Below, piece after piece: positions 5,351 to 6,811 of a stretch of 6,811 bases of DNA (positions within the stretch are counted from its first letter, which is position 1; every line of letters begins with the position of its first letter). Both the position numbers and the translations under genes were made by a program. This stretch comes from CAYUYM01 sp964449305 (GTDB lineage Bacteria; Bacteroidota; Ignavibacteria; SZUA-365; CAYQST01), in assembly GCA_964449305.1 (NCBI GenBank), contig CAYUYM010000184.1, positions 1 through 6,811 of the forward strand, written 5' to 3'. A model generated the notes under the pieces. It saw nothing but the letters and a program-made list of their open reading frames with translations, searched no databases and was not told the DNA's origin.

Positions 5351-6811
5351 TGACACCACCACGACTCTGCCGCCCTGCCGTCCTCCTTGTGCTCCTGGCT
5401 CTGGCCGGGGCGGCGGTGCACGCCCAGCCCGCACTCACGATGAAGCGCGTCACCACCGCGAACTGGCCGATGATCGAGCTGACCTTCGCCGTCGACTGCG
5501 ATGGCCGGCCCGACTTCACGGCCCAGCCCTCCAATTTCCGGCTCTACGAAAACGGGCAGGAGGTGCCACAGTTCCAGCTCGCGTGCGCCGACCCCTCGCG
5601 GCGTTGTGCCATGACGGTGGGACTGGTGATCGACGCATCAAGCAGCATGGCCGGTGCGGGGCGCAATGGTGCCGTCGCCGCATCCCGGGCCTTCATCGAT
5701 CTCATGGACGGCGTGGCTGATGAGGCCGCCGTCATCTTTGCCGGCGACACGGTGAAGATCATGCAGCGCATCACCACAAGCCGCGCCCTGCTGACCCAGG
5801 CCGTGGAGCAGCTCACGGCGCAGGGGACCACGCTCCTCTGGGACGGCGCCTTCGAGGCCCTGCAGCTCCTCATCCAGAACGGCCCCACGCAATGCCGCGC
5901 CGTCATCATGCTCTCCGACGGCAACGATGCCTCATCGGTCCATCTGCCGCAGACACTCATCGACATCGCCGCCGCCAATGCCATCCGCATCTTCACCATC
6001 GGACTCGGCAGCAACATCAACCGTGCGACGCTGCAGACCATCGCCGAGCGCACCGGCGGCGTGTACTACGAATCCCCCACGCCGGCGCAGCTCGTGCCCA
6101 TCTTCACGGAGATCTCGGCCATCATCTCGCAGGGTTTCCGCGAATGCCACATCACGTATCGCGCCACCTGCTCCGAGGAACGCTTCCGGACCGTCGATCT
6201 GGTCATCAGCGATTTCTGCAGAGGCTCCGCGCTGGGATCCATCACCTACACCATCTCCCACACCCCGGTCCTTCCCAAGCCCTCCATCACGGCGCTCGGG
6301 CCGCTCCGCTTCTGCCAGGGTGGGCAGGTGACGCTCGAGACAGACTCCGGGTTCGCCTCCTACCTCTGGTCCAACGGGGAGACGACGCGCCGCATCGATG
6401 CCTACCGCACCGGCCGCTACACGGTGATCGTGTCCGACACCGGCGGCTGCACAGGCACGGCCCACATCGACGTGGTGGTCGACTCCATCCCGCTGCCGGT
6501 GATCACCGCCTCGGGGCCGACGTCCTTCTGCGAGGGTGACAGCGTGACGCTCGACGCGGGCCCCGGCTTCACCTCCTACCGCTGGTCCACCGGGGCGACG
6601 AATCAGTGGATCACCGTGCACACGAGCGGAACCTATGGCGTGTCGGTGACGAATGCCGCCGGGTGCGCGAACCGCTCGGACGATGTCCGCGTCGATGCCT
6701 GGAGGCTCACGCGCCCCGTCATCACGGGCAGCGCATCGGCCTGCCGCCTCTCGACGGTGCAATACTCCGTGCCGCGCGATTCGCTTGTGCGGTATGTCTG
6801 GACCGTGGATG
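5347..6811 (+). CDS. Exported von Willebrand factor A protein with Ig-like repeats (3' end outside the window)
   Basis: This is probably a cell-surface or secreted adhesin-like protein; the partner is unknown. 488 residues are visible and the frame is still open at the right edge. The signal peptide has R6 and R9, a core at 11-23 and a likely cut after VHA (A26), leaving Q27. Residues of about 28-88 form a small beta-like domain (FRLYENGQEVPQF). The VWA domain, about 90-265, has a full metal-ion site: DASSS (96-100), T162 in GTTLLWD, and D191 in LSDGND. LGSN and a Tyr-rich stretch (VYYESP) follow the usual VWA order. From about 312 come two Ig-like repeats and the start of a third unit (PVITGSASAC, then RYVWTVD). 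About 12 cysteines are visible in the mature chain, fitting disulfide use in an exported protein. The tail is missing, so a type IX secretion or other sorting signal cannot be judged. Two adjacent ATGs (5347, 5350) are possible starts; neither has a clear Shine-Dalgarno site. Confidence 0.9.
   Translation, partial: MMTPPRLCRPAVLLVLLALAGAAVHAQPALTMKRVTTANWPMIELTFAVDCDGRPDFTAQPSNFRLYENGQEVPQFQLACADPSRRCAMTVGLVIDASSSMAGAGRNGAVAASRAFIDLMDGVADEAAVIFAGDTVKIMQRITTSRALLTQAVEQLTAQGTTLLWDGAFEALQLLIQNGPTQCRAVIMLSDGNDASSVHLPQTLIDIAAANAIRIFTIGLGSNINRATLQTIAERTGGVYYESPTPAQLVPIFTEISAIISQGFRECHITYRATCSEERFRTVDLVISDFCRGSALGSITYTISHTPVLPKPSITALGPLRFCQGGQVTLETDSGFASYLWSNGETTRRIDAYRTGRYTVIVSDTGGCTGTAHIDVVVDSIPLPVITASGPTSFCEGDSVTLDAGPGFTSYRWSTGATNQWITVHTSGTYGVSVTNAAGCANRSDDVRVDAWRLTRPVITGSASACRLSTVQYSVPRDSLVRYVWTVD
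6280..6711 (+). repeat. Two tandem 72-residue (216-bp) Ig-like repeats in the VWA protein
   Basis: Residues 312-383 and 384-455 align without gaps. Key residues repeat at exactly 72: C323/C395, W341/W413 and C368/C440, with 45 residues between the two cysteines in each unit. Shared cores are FC-(Q/E)-G, VTL, GF-(A/T)-SY-x-WS, TG/SG-x-Y and GC. The third unit starts near residue 457 but its first Cys is one residue early (C466, not 467) and the sequence differs, so it is probably a PKD-like rather than identical Ig-like unit. Confidence 0.82.

Noticed and set aside
5932..6762. 276-codon open frame on the minus strand over the VWA gene
   Set aside because: The + strand frame has a full VWA metal site and 72-residue repeats; the antisense protein is low-complexity Arg/Gly/Asp-rich.
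1..6811. CRISPR array, tRNA, rRNA, insertion sequence, integrase or toxin-antitoxin pair
   Set aside because: I looked on both strands and saw no spaced short direct repeats, cloverleaf arms, transposase motifs or terminal inverted repeats; nearly all the sequence is explained by six same-strand genes.

Overview
The window is a same-strand, gene-dense stretch of a high-GC genome (roughly 60-65% G+C by eye). It fits the Bacteroidota/Chlorobiota/Kapabacteria/Ignavibacteria (FCB) side of bacteria. The evidence is the protein families present: outer-membrane barrels of a DUF6588-like type, a barrel plus double OmpA-domain protein, and a VWA protein with Ig-like repeats of the 'FCEGDSVTL...GFTSYRWSTG' style. 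In addition, all four exported proteins have Gln right after a predicted Ala signal-peptidase site, the 'Q-rule' pattern known from Bacteroidota. Two genes have recognisable Shine-Dalgarno sites (AGGA and AGGTGA), which is less typical of classical Bacteroidetes and fits deeper branches of the group. The placement is inference, not proof.

Layout, all on the + strand: (1) the 3' part of rlmN, 1-463; (2) a 106-bp gap with a weak promoter-like pair and a perfect dyad; (3) adk, 570-1130, a short-LID adenylate kinase with all key arginines; (4) a DUF6588-like barrel gene, 1135-2073, 4 bp after adk; (5) a diverged tandem paralogue, 2089-3240; (6) a 51-bp gap with a T-rich promoter-like stretch; (7) a 677-residue exported protein with a barrel-like N-terminus and two OmpA C-terminal-type domains around a beta-sandwich-like segment, 3292-5325; (8) an exported VWA protein with 72-residue Ig-like repeats, from 5347 and running off the right edge.

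The two left genes are housekeeping (rRNA methylation; AMP/ADP/ATP balance). The four right genes make a cell-envelope set: two barrels of unknown function, a protein able in principle to tie the outer membrane to peptidoglycan, and a secreted surface protein with a metal-binding VWA fold. Spacings of 4, 15 and 21 bp suggest adk-barrel-barrel and OmpA-VWA transcription units, perhaps one operon. I see no tRNA, rRNA, CRISPR, insertion sequence or integrase, and no convincing terminator. I do not see a clearly new defence or mobile system. The more unusual points are the asymmetric double OmpA protein, the barrel pair joined to adk, and the tiny start-stop ORFs at two gene junctions.
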